Part shown: positions 8,596 to 16,859 of the stretch, in pieces
Layout of the letters: each line of letters begins with the position of its first letter
How positions within the stretch are numbered: the first letter of the stretch is position 1
Origin: Asticcacaulis tiandongensis
GTDB taxonomy: Bacteria > Pseudomonadota > Alphaproteobacteria > Caulobacterales > Caulobacteraceae
NCBI RefSeq assembly: GCF_006475605.1
Contig: NZ_SSBC01000010.1
Location: 186,001 to 250,000 of the forward strand
Reading direction: 5' to 3'
DNA: 64,000 nt
Position numbers and translations under genes: made by a program
Notes under the pieces: model-generated
What the model was told of the DNA's origin: nothing
The model's input: the letters and a program-made list of their open reading frames with translations, nothing else
The model's database searches: none

Positions 8596-9465
8596 ATGTT
8601 TCAGATTATCGGTATTGTGCTCCTTTTCGGGGCCGTGTTCGGCAGTTATATCGCCTTCGGCGGTAAGATGGATCCTATTATTCATGCCGCGCCGCATGAA
8701 CTTATCGCCATTGGGGGCGCGGCTATCGCGGCGACCCTGATCGGTAATTCCCTGACAACCCTCAAAGGTATTGCCGGTTCCTTCGGTAAGGTGTTTTCCG
8801 GGCCGAAATGGAAGGGAACGGACTATAAGGACCTGTTGTCGCTTCTGTTCCTGCTGACCAAGACCATGAAATCCAAAGGCGTTATCGCGCTTGAGAGCCA
8901 TATCGAAAAGCCTGCTGAATCAACCATTTTCAACCGCTTCCCGCGCATCATGAAGGATCACTTCGCGGTGGACTTCATCTGTGACACCTTGCGTATGATG
9001 ACCATGAACCTCGAAGACCCGCATCAGGTCGAAGACGCCATGGAAAAGCAGTTGGAAAAGCACCACCATGAAGCGCTTGAGCCATCTCATGCCCTTCAAA
9101 ACATGGCTGATGCCCTTCCGGCGCTGGGTATTGTTGCTGCCGTTCTGGGGGTTATCAAGACCATGGCGTCGATCACCGAACCGCCCGAAGTGTTGGGCGC
9201 GTTGATCGGCGGGGCGCTGGTGGGGACGTTCCTTGGGGTGTTTATGGCCTATGGTCTGGTGGGGCCTTTTGCCTCACGTATGGGGGCTGTGGTCAACGAA
9301 GAGGGTTCGTTCTACAAGATCATTCAGGCCGTTCTGGTGGCGCATTTACACGGAAACGCAGCGCAGATTTCGGTTGAAATCGGACGCGGCCATATCCCGA
9401 CACCGCTGCAACCGACCTTCCTTGAGATGGAAGAAGCCCTGAATAATATCCCTGCCGATTCGTGA
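8596..9465 (+). CDS. motA: Flagellar motor stator protein MotA
   Basis: This is a 289-residue inner-membrane protein of the usual MotA length that, with MotB, forms the proton channel turning the flagellum. Two N-terminal helices (about 3-20 and 35-53) are followed by a large cytoplasmic loop with the Arg/Glu-rich part that touches FliG. Two C-terminal helices contain the conserved prolines in ADALPALGIV and YGLVGPFAS. No motB is adjacent, as in Caulobacter, where the two genes lie apart. A CtrA-type box lies upstream. The stop codon is inside the palindrome TTCGTGATCACGAA (9459-9472). Confidence 0.95.
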   Translation: MFQIIGIVLLFGAVFGSYIAFGGKMDPIIHAAPHELIAIGGAAIAATLIGNSLTTLKGIAGSFGKVFSGPKWKGTDYKDLLSLLFLLTKTMKSKGVIALESHIEKPAESTIFNRFPRIMKDHFAVDFICDTLRMMTMNLEDPHQVEDAMEKQLEKHHHEALEPSHALQNMADALPALGIVAAVLGVIKTMASITEPPEVLGALIGGALVGTFLGVFMAYGLVGPFASRMGAVVNEEGSFYKIIQAVLVAHLHGNAAQISVEIGRGHIPTPLQPTFLEMEEALNNIPADS

Positions 9466-9734
9466 TCACGAAACGTGATCGCGAGGGGTGTGGGGGCGCT
9501 TTTTGGGTGGGGTTGACCTTTTTGTCACGCTTTTTTAAGCGTTAAACGGCGTTTTTTCAGCTTTTTTTCCGTTATTTTGCTTTATTTTAGGCCAATGTTT
9601 GACCCATAGGGCAGGTTTTGATCACATATTTGTGAGAATCCCTCTTGCGGAAAACACCGGAATTATCGTATGACTATGGTCGGGCGCAGAGATAGCCTTT
9701 AGCGCTCTAACGTTAGAATTAAGGATCTGGATCC
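9466..9734. other. Intergenic region between motA and the lipoprotein gene
   Basis: I see no gene in these 269 bases. The start holds the palindrome TTCGTGATCACGAA (9459-9472, overlapping the motA stop), then a T-rich stretch (9500-9590) that may end motA transcription. Near the end is the 12-base palindrome TCTAACGTTAGA (9706-9717), 18 bases before the lipoprotein ATG, where it could act as an operator or a 5'-UTR hairpin. Confidence 0.5.
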
Positions 9735-9965
9735 ATGACCTCCGAAATCATCCGTAAAGCCCTGATCGCTGCTGCTGCTGTTGCTGCTCTTTCGGTTGCC
9801 GCTTGTTCGCAACCAGCCGCTACTGAAGCTGCTGACACCGCTTCTGAAGCTGCTGTTGACGCTTCTGCTGACGCTTCTGCTGCTGTTGAAGCCGCTTCTG
9901 AAGCGGCTTCGGCTGCTACCGACGCAGCTGTTGACGCTGCTGCCGCTTCGGTTGCTGCTCAATAA
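9735..9965 (+). CDS. Small alanine-rich lipoprotein, low complexity
   Basis: This 76-residue protein has a signal peptide (MTSEIIRKALIAAAAVAALS) that ends in a VAAC lipobox, so it is probably lipid-anchored. The mature part is nearly all Ala, Glu, Asp, Ser, Thr and Val in units such as ASEAA, ADASAAVEA and AATDAA, and could form one long acidic helix like Lpp. The codons are unusually uniform (GCTGCTTCTGAAGC-like units repeated), as often seen in highly expressed, recently expanded repeats. GGA lies nine bases before the ATG. Two hairpins follow the stop, the second a strong terminator, so the message is a compact single-gene unit. No function is known to me. Confidence 0.75.
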   Translation: MTSEIIRKALIAAAAVAALSVAACSQPAATEAADTASEAAVDASADASAAVEAASEAASAATDAAVDAAAASVAAQ

Positions 9966-10003
9966 TCAATCGCGCCTTTCATGGCGCTTTGATTGAGTTT
10001 ATG

Positions 10004-10038
10004 AAAAGAGGAATGTCCCGCGGGCATTCCTCTTTTTT
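10004..10038 (+). terminator. Intrinsic terminator of the alanine-rich lipoprotein gene
   Basis: Perfect arms AAAAGAGGAATG (10004-10015) and CATTCCTCTTTT (10025-10036) with a GC-rich loop end in a run of T (10032-10038). Another hairpin (TCAATC 9966-9971 with GATTGA 9991-9996, inner GCGCC/GGCGC) lies directly after the stop codon and may stabilise the mRNA 3' end. Confidence 0.9.
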
Positions 10039-10060
10039 TGTTATTCAGGATGTGTGTCAG

Positions 10061-11803
10061 GTGAGCGAAAGCCATGATCCCGGTCTTTATTTCGCTGAGG
10101 ATGGTCAGCCACGTTCGGAACGGTTTGGCGATATCTATTACTCGCTTGAGGACGGCCTGAGTGAAACCCGTGCGGTGTTCCTTAAGGGCTGTCATATGCC
10201 TGAGATATGGGCTGGACGGCCACAGTTTACGGTAGGGGAACTGGGGTTCGGGACAGGGCTGAATATTTGCGCCCTGATGGCTTTGTGGGCAGAGAATCGT
10301 CCGCAGGACGGGCACCTGCATATATTTTCGGTCGAAGGCTTTCTGATGCAGGCGCATGAGGCGCGTCAGGCCCTGAGCGCCTGGCCGGAACTGGCTGCAT
10401 TTAGTGAGGCCATACTGGCGCAGTGGCCACCGCATCGGCGCGGCTTTCATCATATGTCTTTCCCGCAGTGGGGCGTCAGTCTGACTCTGGCGTTGATGGA
10501 GGTGCGGGATGCGCTTGATAACTGGTGTGGTCAGGCGGATGCGTGGTTCCTTGACGGGTTCTCGCCGGCGCTTAATCCGGACATGTGGGCCGAGGATGTA
10601 TTGCAGCGCATCGGCCAGCACACGGTGACGGGTGGCCGTCTGGCGACCTTCACGGTGGCGGGTGGCGTGCGGCGCGGGCTTGAGGCGGCGGGTTTTGTGC
10701 CGCGCAAGGTGCCGGGCTTTGGTAAAAAGCGTGAGCAGCTGGAAGCGGTGCATCAACCTGATGCGGGCATTGAGGTTTCGACCTCACGGCCCGCACGTGT
10801 GGCGATCATAGGCGCAGGCATTGCCGGTCTTTCGGTAGCCCATGCCCTGGAAGACGTGGGTATTAAGGCCGATATTTTCGACGCAAATGGGCTGGGGGGC
10901 GGCGCTTCGGGGAATCGGGCAGGCTTGATGACGCCGCGTCTTGATGCCGGTGGTGGCGTGATCAGCCAATTGTTTGCCGATGCTTTTTATTATTCGCACG
11001 GGCTTTATCGGCGGCTTTGTCCTGAGGCTATTCTGTCAGAAGGCGTCAGGCAAAGACCTTCCGGCCCGCGCGATATGGGGCGGTTCCAAAAGATCGCGCA
11101 ACAGGCCTGTTTTGCCCCTGACGATTTAGTGGCTGATGACGACGGGTTGTCGATGCGTAAAGCGCTGGCGATTGCGCCGCTTAAGGTGCTGGAGGCGTTA
11201 AAGGGGACGCAGGCTCTCATTATTGAGGGGATCACGCATATTGATCGTCAGGCAGACGGGTGGTGTTTACGGGGCCATAAAACCCACGGCGGCTATGACC
11301 AGCTCTATCTTACCTGCGGGGACGGGGTGTTTGATCTCAGGCCGGATGTCACTGAGCGCCTTGATCTCAGGCCGGTGCGCGGACAGATTGAAATGGCGCA
11401 ATCAACCAAAAGGTCACCTCAGGCGACAGCCTGGGGCGGCTATTATGTGCCGGTGCCGGAGGGCTATGTCTTTGGCTCAACCCATATCCGTGGTGACCGG
11501 CAAACGGATTTAAGGACTGAGGATCGTCTGTATAACCTCAATACCCTGACGCAGGTTTTTCCGGATGAGGCGGCTGTCGCGCCCGATGAACTGACGTCAC
11601 GCGCCTCGGTTCGGGTTACGACACGCGATCATCTGCCGGTCATGGGACAGGTGGAGGAGGGGCTTTTTGTGCTGACAGGGCTTGGGGCGCGTGGCTTTTG
11701 TCTTGGCCCGCTTCTGGGGCGGGCACTGGTGTGTCAGGCGTTGAAGGTGCCGTCGCCTTTAAGCCACAGTGCCCGACAAATACTAAGGATCGAAAGGTTT
11801 TAG
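10061..11803 (+). CDS. mnmC: Bifunctional tRNA mnm5s2U wobble-uridine biosynthesis protein MnmC
   Basis: The 580-residue enzyme completes mnm5s2U at position 34 of some tRNAs. The N-terminal MnmD methyltransferase half (about 1-235) shows the SAM loop ELGFGTGLN and the DAWFLDGFSPALNPDMW motif. The C-terminal half (about 245-575) is an FAD-dependent oxidase with the Rossmann motif VAIIGAGIAGLSVAHALE and the ending GLGARGFCLGPLLG; it removes the carboxymethyl group. The E. coli protein is somewhat longer. I chose GTG 10061 because AGGA lies ten bases upstream; starts further upstream would place the terminator of the preceding gene inside the coding region. Confidence 0.92.
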   Translation: MSESHDPGLYFAEDGQPRSERFGDIYYSLEDGLSETRAVFLKGCHMPEIWAGRPQFTVGELGFGTGLNICALMALWAENRPQDGHLHIFSVEGFLMQAHEARQALSAWPELAAFSEAILAQWPPHRRGFHHMSFPQWGVSLTLALMEVRDALDNWCGQADAWFLDGFSPALNPDMWAEDVLQRIGQHTVTGGRLATFTVAGGVRRGLEAAGFVPRKVPGFGKKREQLEAVHQPDAGIEVSTSRPARVAIIGAGIAGLSVAHALEDVGIKADIFDANGLGGGASGNRAGLMTPRLDAGGGVISQLFADAFYYSHGLYRRLCPEAILSEGVRQRPSGPRDMGRFQKIAQQACFAPDDLVADDDGLSMRKALAIAPLKVLEALKGTQALIIEGITHIDRQADGWCLRGHKTHGGYDQLYLTCGDGVFDLRPDVTERLDLRPVRGQIEMAQSTKRSPQATAWGGYYVPVPEGYVFGSTHIRGDRQTDLRTEDRLYNLNTLTQVFPDEAAVAPDELTSRASVRVTTRDHLPVMGQVEEGLFVLTGLGARGFCLGPLLGRALVCQALKVPSPLSHSARQILRIERF

Positions 11804-11923
11804 CGGAAGGGAAACGCCACGGCCATAGCTTAGTCATTAAATGGCCGGAATTCGGGTATTCCGTAGAGGCTGAAGCGTAAAGGATTTACTTTGCGATTAC
11901 CTGCAAAGAGGCTCTGTACCCAA

Positions 11924-12370
11924 ATGCCGAAGCAAAAATTTGTAAAAACACTGGCGGTTCTGGCCCCTTGTGCCCTGCTGATTACAGGACTGGGCTTTGC
12001 TCAGGCGCAAACGTCGGAAAAACCGGCGGCCAAGCCGCGTGAGATTTCCCAGTGCTTTCGTACGAATGACATACGCGGGTTTGACAATGACGACCGGCGC
12101 AAGCTGATTGTTGAAACCTATAGCGGTGATTTCTACGAACTGGGGTTGATGGGCGGTTGCATGGATATTGACCATGCCATGAAGCTTGGCTTCCGCGGAC
12201 GCAATGGTTCGGATCGTGTCTGCGGCGGATTTGATGCCGAAATCCTCTATCGTGAACTCGGCAGCGGGCGTTTGAGCCGCTGTCAGGTGACCAATGTGCG
12301 GCCCTTTACCCACGAAGAAAATGAAGCGCGTAAAATCGAGTTTGGCCGCAAAAAACCTGACAAAGGATAG
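11924..12370 (+). CDS. DUF6491-family secreted protein, copy 1 of 3
   Basis: The 148-residue product has a signal peptide (MPKQKFVKTLAVLAPCALL, cleaved after AQA) and a small domain with four cysteines: QCFRTNDIRGFD, then a strand with a GGC, SDRVCGGFDAEI, and LSRCQVTNVRPFTHEE at the end. This is the DUF6491 pattern, common in Caulobacterales and related groups, with unknown function; the cysteines probably form disulfides in the periplasm. A TTG at 11891 with AAAGGA six bases upstream would add 11 residues and may be the true start. Two further relatives follow directly, so the three form a tandem cluster. Confidence 0.75.
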   Translation: MPKQKFVKTLAVLAPCALLITGLGFAQAQTSEKPAAKPREISQCFRTNDIRGFDNDDRRKLIVETYSGDFYELGLMGGCMDIDHAMKLGFRGRNGSDRVCGGFDAEILYRELGSGRLSRCQVTNVRPFTHEENEARKIEFGRKKPDKG

Positions 12371-12375
12371 ATCAC

Positions 12376-12768
12376 ATGCGTTTTCCTAAGGTACAGATAC
12401 TGATGGCCGGGGGCGTAGCGGCGCTGATGCTCGGGGCCTTTGCCGCCGGTGAGCGTCCTGTCGCGACGACTGAGCCGCGGCTTGACAACAAACAATGCGT
12501 CGATGCCGGTCGCCTGATGACCAAGCGCGTGGTCGACAAGCAGACCCTGTTTGTCGAAGACGGCGGGCGGGCGGCCCTGCTTACACTTTCGTCCCCTTGT
12601 GCGAATCTGGATGAGCTGGACAAGATCGGTTTCGAATTTAACGGATCTTCGATGATTTGCGATAAGCGGGATGTGAAAATTCTCTATTCCCGTTTTTCCG
12701 AAAAGCCTGTGCGTTGCCTGATCTCAAAGGTCACACCGCTGACGCCTGAGCAGGCCAAGGCCTATTAA
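12376..12768 (+). CDS. DUF6491-family secreted protein, copy 2 of 3
   Basis: This 130-residue protein has the same plan as its neighbours: a signal peptide (VQILMAGGVAALMLGAFAAG), then QCVDAGRLM, a strand with SSPCANLDELDKIGFEF, the SSMICDKRDVKILY motif, and VRCLISKVTPLTPEQA at the C-terminus. The four cysteine positions match copy 1. AAAGGA, within the end of copy 1, lies eight bases before the ATG. Sequence identity between the copies is low except at the cysteines and the TPEQA-type end, so the duplication is old. Confidence 0.75.
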   Translation: MRFPKVQILMAGGVAALMLGAFAAGERPVATTEPRLDNKQCVDAGRLMTKRVVDKQTLFVEDGGRAALLTLSSPCANLDELDKIGFEFNGSSMICDKRDVKILYSRFSEKPVRCLISKVTPLTPEQAKAY

Positions 12769-12789
12769 TTCATCCGGAGTATGCGTTAC

Positions 12790-13227
12790 ATGTCGAAGTT
12801 GTTGAAATCCAATGGCGGATGGATGGCCTGTGCGGCGGGGGTGGCTGTGGCGTTATCAGCCATGGTTGTGGCGCCAAGTCTGGCGCAGGCCCCTGCCTCA
12901 GACGAAGCCGGAAAGCCTGAGATTCGGGCTTGTGTTAACGGGGCAGGCGCGGATACGCATGTGCTTGATGAAAAGACCTTGCTGATTACCGACCACAACC
13001 GCAGCGCTGTGAGGGTTGAAGTGGCCGGTTGTCGCCTCAATCCACATGACCCGCTGATTTTCAAGTATCGTGGCACCACCCAGATTTGCGATCCGATCGA
13101 TGTCGATGTATCGGTGCGCAGTCCGGGTGGTTTCCAAAGCCCCTGCTTTGCGCAATCGGTCACCCCGGTTTCGGTTGAGGAAGCCAAGCAGCTGTCAAAG
13201 CAGAAGTTTGAGAGCCATCGGAAATAG
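12790..13227 (+). CDS. DUF6491-family secreted protein, copy 3 of 3
   Basis: This 145-residue protein has a signal peptide (GWMACAAGVAVALSAMVVA, cleavage near AQA) and the four-cysteine pattern again: RACVNGAG, VAGCRLNPHDPLIFKYRG, TTQICDPIDVDVSV and SPCFAQSVTPVSVEEA. I chose ATG 12790 because GGAG lies ten bases upstream; ATG 12781 is only one base from it. It completes a run of three relatives on one strand, ending two bases before the stop of the convergent XRE regulator gene. Function is unknown. Confidence 0.72.
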   Translation: MSKLLKSNGGWMACAAGVAVALSAMVVAPSLAQAPASDEAGKPEIRACVNGAGADTHVLDEKTLLITDHNRSAVRVEVAGCRLNPHDPLIFKYRGTTQICDPIDVDVSVRSPGGFQSPCFAQSVTPVSVEEAKQLSKQKFESHRK

Positions 13228-13229
13228 AA

Positions 13230-13451
13230 TCAGGCCGTAGGGCTGTCCTGAAGCGGACGGTGCGGATTGGGGAACACAGACTCTACGCTTAACTGAAATA
13301 CAGAGGCGATGCGGTAGGCGAGATCGAGCGATGGATCGTGTTTGTCGCTTTCGATGGCGATCACCGCCTGACGGGACACCCCAATCAGGGCGGCCAGATC
13401 AGCCTGTGTCAGGCCGCGTTCTGCGCGCAATTCACGTAAACTGTTTTTCAT
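13230..13451 (-). CDS. XRE-family transcriptional regulator, single helix-turn-helix domain
   Basis: The 73-residue protein starts MKNSLRELRAERGLTQADLA and continues with LIGVSRQAVIAIESDKHDPS, the classic Xre helix-turn-helix, then ends in the FQLSVESVF strand. This is the short YozG/PrsX-like type that usually accompanies a small membrane protein. Its ATG overlaps the stop of the upstream membrane protein by four bases (ATGA), so both are made from one message. It probably represses its own operon; palindromes between 13864 and 13940 are good operator candidates. Confidence 0.9.
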   Translation of the reverse strand: MKNSLRELRAERGLTQADLAALIGVSRQAVIAIESDKHDPSLDLAYRIASVFQLSVESVFPNPHRPLQDSPTA

Positions 13452-13837
13452 TTCGCATGCCTGACAAACGGACAGATCAGGGCAAAACTGGCCCAGAACA
13501 TGGGGTACACCAGATAGAGCGGAATCTGTGGAGCCTGAGCGAAGTTTTCGGCAAACCCCCAGAAGGTGCAGATAAACAAAACCATGCCCGTCGCCAGTAT
13601 GAAGCGGTGGCTCATCAGGCCGCGGATATATTCGTCGGCTTCTTTCATGTAGCGCATAACGACATGGATGGTGCCGCCTATGGGCAGGCTGGGCAGGATA
13701 GCAACGGCGTATAGCACAATGCCTTCGGGGTGATACTGCCGGATGAAGGTGATGGAGGCTATCAGGCAGACGGCATAGAGCAGCATCCACACGGTCATGC
13801 CGATAGTGTAGCGGGCAAGCGGGGTTTTCAGGTTCAT
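13448..13837 (-). CDS. Small membrane protein paired with an XRE regulator
   Basis: This 129-residue protein has four probable membrane helices (about 10-32, 38-58, 80-100, 105-122), with MRYMKEADEYIRGL between the second and third. Similar four-helix proteins often lie directly before short XRE regulators in many bacteria; their function is not established. It is the first gene of a two-gene operon read leftward. Upstream lies a -35-like TTGACT with a palindrome in its spacer. Confidence 0.75.
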   Translation of the reverse strand: MNLKTPLARYTIGMTVWMLLYAVCLIASITFIRQYHPEGIVLYAVAILPSLPIGGTIHVVMRYMKEADEYIRGLMSHRFILATGMVLFICTFWGFAENFAQAPQIPLYLVYPMFWASFALICPFVRHAK

Positions 13838-13863
13838 TGAGGTTGTCCTTCAGAATGGGAAAG

Positions 13864-13940
13864 ACATCCGGCCGGATGTAAGGCAAAGCTTACATTGCAA
13901 AAAATGTAAAGTCAACCTGACATTAAAAAGAAATGTCAGG
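13864..13940 (-). promoter_or_regulatory. Promoter with three palindromes upstream of the membrane protein/XRE operon
   Basis: Read on the minus strand: -35 candidate TTGACT (13915-13910), a 17-base spacer, and TAAGCT (13892-13887) as a weak -10. The palindrome TTACATT/AATGTAA (13890-13909) fills the spacer. A second perfect inverted repeat, CCTGACATT/AATGTCAGG (13916-13940), abuts the -35. A third, the 16-base ACATCCGGCCGGATGT (13864-13879), lies 27 bases before the start codon. The first two share ACATT arms, as expected for two sites of one regulator; self-repression by the XRE protein is an inference. Confidence 0.6.
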
Positions 13941-13963
13941 CTGGTTTTACATGAGGGGTGGGC

Positions 13964-15301
13964 TTAACTCAGATAATAGAGGGCGCTGGCGTGCGGCTTA
14001 AGTTCTGCGGTCAGAGCCATGTCGATGTCGCCCAAATTTTCGCCCGTCCACAGGTTACGGGCCTTGAGGCGGATGGGGAGGTTCAGCGCCTTAAGGGGCT
14101 GGCTGATGGTCAGGGGCGCGTCTGAAATATTGAACAAGGCGAGATAATGCCCGTTATCGTCCTGAGCGGTCCAGACGACGGCCTTGCCGTCATTGGAGAC
14201 GGGCCGGTTGCCGTAGCTATGCTGATTGAGGCGAATGACCTCAGGATTGGTGAGCAGGGCCAATGTCGGCGCATCGAGGTGGCGCAGATCGCCGCCCATG
14301 ATCAATGGCGAGCGCGCGATTGACCACAGGGACATGACGGTTTGCTGCTCATCAGGGGTAAAACGCGTCTGGCGGCTGCCCATGGCCAGCATCCCCAGCG
14401 GCAGCATATCGGCATCGGGCCATGCGCCGGACTTGCGATAGGGATTCCAGTTCTCAAGGCGTTTGAACTGATCAAACAGCAGTTCCCATTCATCCCAGAA
14501 ATCGTCTGAAATACGCCACATCTGGGCATGTTCGGCCACGTGTGCGGCCCATTTCAGGTCGGTTTCACCGGGCGACAGGCTCAGGGTCATCGGGCGGCCT
14601 GAGGCCTTGATGGCCTTATGGATGGCTTCGACCTCGGCCCAGTTATTGCCATAGGGACGGCTGAGGTCATCGACCTTGACGAAATCTATGTCCCAGTCGG
14701 CAAATAGCTTAAAGACCGAATTGTAATAGGCCTGTGCGCCGTCTTTGGACATATCGACGCCGTACATGTCGGTATTCCAGGTGCAGGTTGAATTGGGGTT
14801 ACCTATGTCGCGGGCGCGAACCTGGGTGCCGAAAACCTTGAGGTTACGCTCATAGGCCAAACGCGGAATGCCGCGCATAAGGTGGACGCCGAATTTCAGG
14901 CCAAGGCTATGGACATAATCGGCCAGCGGCTTGAAACCGGCACCATTGGCAGACGAGGGGAAGCGGTTGACGGCAGGCCACAGGCGACCAAATTCGTCCA
15001 TCGTCAGCTCAGCCCCCGGACGATAGTCATAGCCGGTGGCATTGGGTTCATACCATTGAATATCAACGGTAAACACATCGTAGCCTGAGGGCAGCAATTT
15101 GTCGGCCATGATGGCTGCGTTTTCGCGCGACTGGGTCTCGGTGATGGTGGTGGCAAACGAATTCCAGCTATTCCAGCCCATAGGCGGGGTAGGCGCTAAA
15201 GACGCTTTGGCGGGCTTTGGCTGCGCCGAGGCCGCTGAGGCGAGCAGCGGCAGGCTTCCGGCGCCGAACATCATGGCGCGGCGGTCAAATTTCACAGACA
15301 T
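13964..15301 (-). CDS. Secreted alpha-galactosidase-type enzyme, GH27
   Basis: The 445-residue enzyme starts with a signal (FDRRAMMFGAGSLPLLAS, twin-arginine-like) cut near ASAQ. The catalytic domain opens with TPPMGWNSWNSF, the GH27 signature. The nucleophile is an Asp of DFVKVDDLSRPYG and the acid/base Asp lies in WRISDDFWDEW. A C-terminal beta domain ends in HASALYYLS. GH27 enzymes remove alpha-galactose, or in some cases alpha-N-acetylgalactosamine or beta-L-arabinopyranose, from plant polysaccharides. CAGGGA lies nine bases upstream of the ATG. It lies just after a GH5 gene on the same strand; the two probably act together on plant material. Confidence 0.9.
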   Translation of the reverse strand: MSVKFDRRAMMFGAGSLPLLASAASAQPKPAKASLAPTPPMGWNSWNSFATTITETQSRENAAIMADKLLPSGYDVFTVDIQWYEPNATGYDYRPGAELTMDEFGRLWPAVNRFPSSANGAGFKPLADYVHSLGLKFGVHLMRGIPRLAYERNLKVFGTQVRARDIGNPNSTCTWNTDMYGVDMSKDGAQAYYNSVFKLFADWDIDFVKVDDLSRPYGNNWAEVEAIHKAIKASGRPMTLSLSPGETDLKWAAHVAEHAQMWRISDDFWDEWELLFDQFKRLENWNPYRKSGAWPDADMLPLGMLAMGSRQTRFTPDEQQTVMSLWSIARSPLIMGGDLRHLDAPTLALLTNPEVIRLNQHSYGNRPVSNDGKAVVWTAQDDNGHYLALFNISDAPLTISQPLKALNLPIRLKARNLWTGENLGDIDMALTAELKPHASALYYLS

Positions 15302-15368
15302 AAGACACGTTCCCTGTAGGTTTGTTTTGTCTGAGTATTGACGGTTTGGCCGCGCTTGCCAACTCTTT

Positions 15369-16625
15369 TCAGTCGTTGCGTTTCAGATAGTTTTTAATGA
15401 TATCGAACAAGGGGTTGTCGCGTTTGAATTCATCGCTGCGGCCTTGTTCAGTCATCCAGTAGAACTGACCGGATTTAAGGTCAGGCGAGAGTTCGTAATC
15501 CATGCCGTCCCAGACGTCCTCGCGGAAGCTGTAGAAGGCCCAGTGCATCTGACGGTACTCAAGCCTTGTGAGGACATCCTCAAGATAGGTGCCGCAGTCG
15601 GCCCACAGGCGCATACAGCCAAACTCACCGGCCACAAGGCGGTTTGTAGGGATATTGTGTTTGGCAGCCCAATGCACAGGGGCGTCTATGTGCGCCCAGA
15701 CGGCGAGTTGGGTCCACTTCTTCTGTTCAAGCTCTGTGCCGGGATAGCGGTAAGGTATCCGGCGCTGCATATTTGGCGCTGAGGTGGCCTCATAGGGTTC
15801 ATACATATGAAAGGCATATAGGGTGCGCTGATCCTTAAGGGCGCGCGGCCAGTAGCCAAAGGTGCGGGCGTCGGCATACCAGCCGGCATCGACCATTACG
15901 GGCGTGAGGGGGTCAACCTTGCGTATAGCGTCTGTTGTCTGGTCGTAGAACTTCAGGAGGTCGCGGGAGCTGCCCTGATGCTGTGTGTACCATGCATCCA
16001 TAGCGGCGTAGTCACTATGTTGTTCAAGGCTGCTTTTGTGTTCTGGCACCGGTTCGTTGATCAGGTTATAGGCGGCGATGGCCGGATGGTCTTTGAGGGC
16101 GGCGGCAAGATCGCCCCAGAATCGTATGGCGGGTTCCTGCCAGACCTCCTCGCGCCACAGACGGCTGTCGTACTTGCCGTCAGGGGTTTGTTGGGCCCAG
16201 CGTGTGCCGGGTATGCCCAGCGGCACAATGACGACCTTAAGGTTTGCCGCATGGGCGCGATCCAGCGTATCGGTGAGAACCTTCAGGTCGGAGGTCACCA
16301 GTCCCTGATAATTATCTATATCCCCTATCAGGAAATCGCGGCCTTCGCCTTTCCATTTGCTGAAGGTCAGGCGCACCCATGTGGCCCCCGTGGCCGAGAG
16401 GGCGTCGAAATAAGCCTGATCGGGCGGTAAGCCGTTAAAGCTGTTGGCCCCGCGTTGAGGTGTGCCCCAAAATCCTATAAGGTCAGCTGCCTTTAAGGGG
16501 GTCGAGAGGGTGGCTATTAAAGTTACCGTTAGGGTCAATAATCTGGATAGTTTGGCTAAACATTTCCTGAGGGCGGTGTTGTGGTCGTATTGATGTAATG
16601 GAACGGATCTAAGGGGCCAGACCAT
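15369..16625 (-). CDS. Secreted glycoside hydrolase family 5 enzyme (cellulase/mannanase fold)
   Basis: This 418-residue protein has an internal signal-like helix (about 26-46) ending in LKAAD, then a TIM barrel. The acid/base Glu is in YNLINEPVPE and the nucleophile Glu in VAGEFGCMR, the two GH5 catalytic sites. GH5 enzymes cut beta-1,4 or beta-1,3 linked glucans, mannans and related chains; the subfamily cannot be fixed by eye. The start at 16625 has AGGA six bases upstream, which supports the long N-terminus. It lies 67 bases before the GH27 gene and is divergent from the YezD-like gene. Confidence 0.85.
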   Translation of the reverse strand: MVWPLRSVPLHQYDHNTALRKCLAKLSRLLTLTVTLIATLSTPLKAADLIGFWGTPQRGANSFNGLPPDQAYFDALSATGATWVRLTFSKWKGEGRDFLIGDIDNYQGLVTSDLKVLTDTLDRAHAANLKVVIVPLGIPGTRWAQQTPDGKYDSRLWREEVWQEPAIRFWGDLAAALKDHPAIAAYNLINEPVPEHKSSLEQHSDYAAMDAWYTQHQGSSRDLLKFYDQTTDAIRKVDPLTPVMVDAGWYADARTFGYWPRALKDQRTLYAFHMYEPYEATSAPNMQRRIPYRYPGTELEQKKWTQLAVWAHIDAPVHWAAKHNIPTNRLVAGEFGCMRLWADCGTYLEDVLTRLEYRQMHWAFYSFREDVWDGMDYELSPDLKSGQFYWMTEQGRSDEFKRDNPLFDIIKNYLKRND

Positions 16626-16859
16626 GATATTTCCTGCCTGTGTGGCTTTTGATTTCCGTCATTATAGAGGCTTTCGGCTGGTTTGTATGCGGATTATCCG
16701 GGTCACCCTCAGAGGGACATTGTTAAGCTGGGGGAAGGTTTTGAATGTACATGTTTTCTAAACTGAAGCTTATTTTTATTGACAATAATAGTGTTATATA
16801 AAACTTATGTAGTCGTCTTTTAATTGTACCCCTATCTGATTTGTACCCCAGGAGAAGTT

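Noticed and set aside
9989-10060. In-frame upstream starts for mnmC, adding up to 24 residues
   Set aside because: They would place the strong terminator 10004-10038 of the previous gene inside the coding region; GTG 10061 has AGGA at a good distance.
11804-11890. Small open frame continuing past the mnmC stop (11698-11880)
   Set aside because: Starts inside mnmC in another frame, has no RBS and no motif; the gap holds only two short hairpins.
13230-13886. Long minus frame that would fuse the XRE domain to an upstream stretch
   Set aside because: The upstream stretch is the membrane protein read out of frame; two overlapping genes with ATGA explain the region better.
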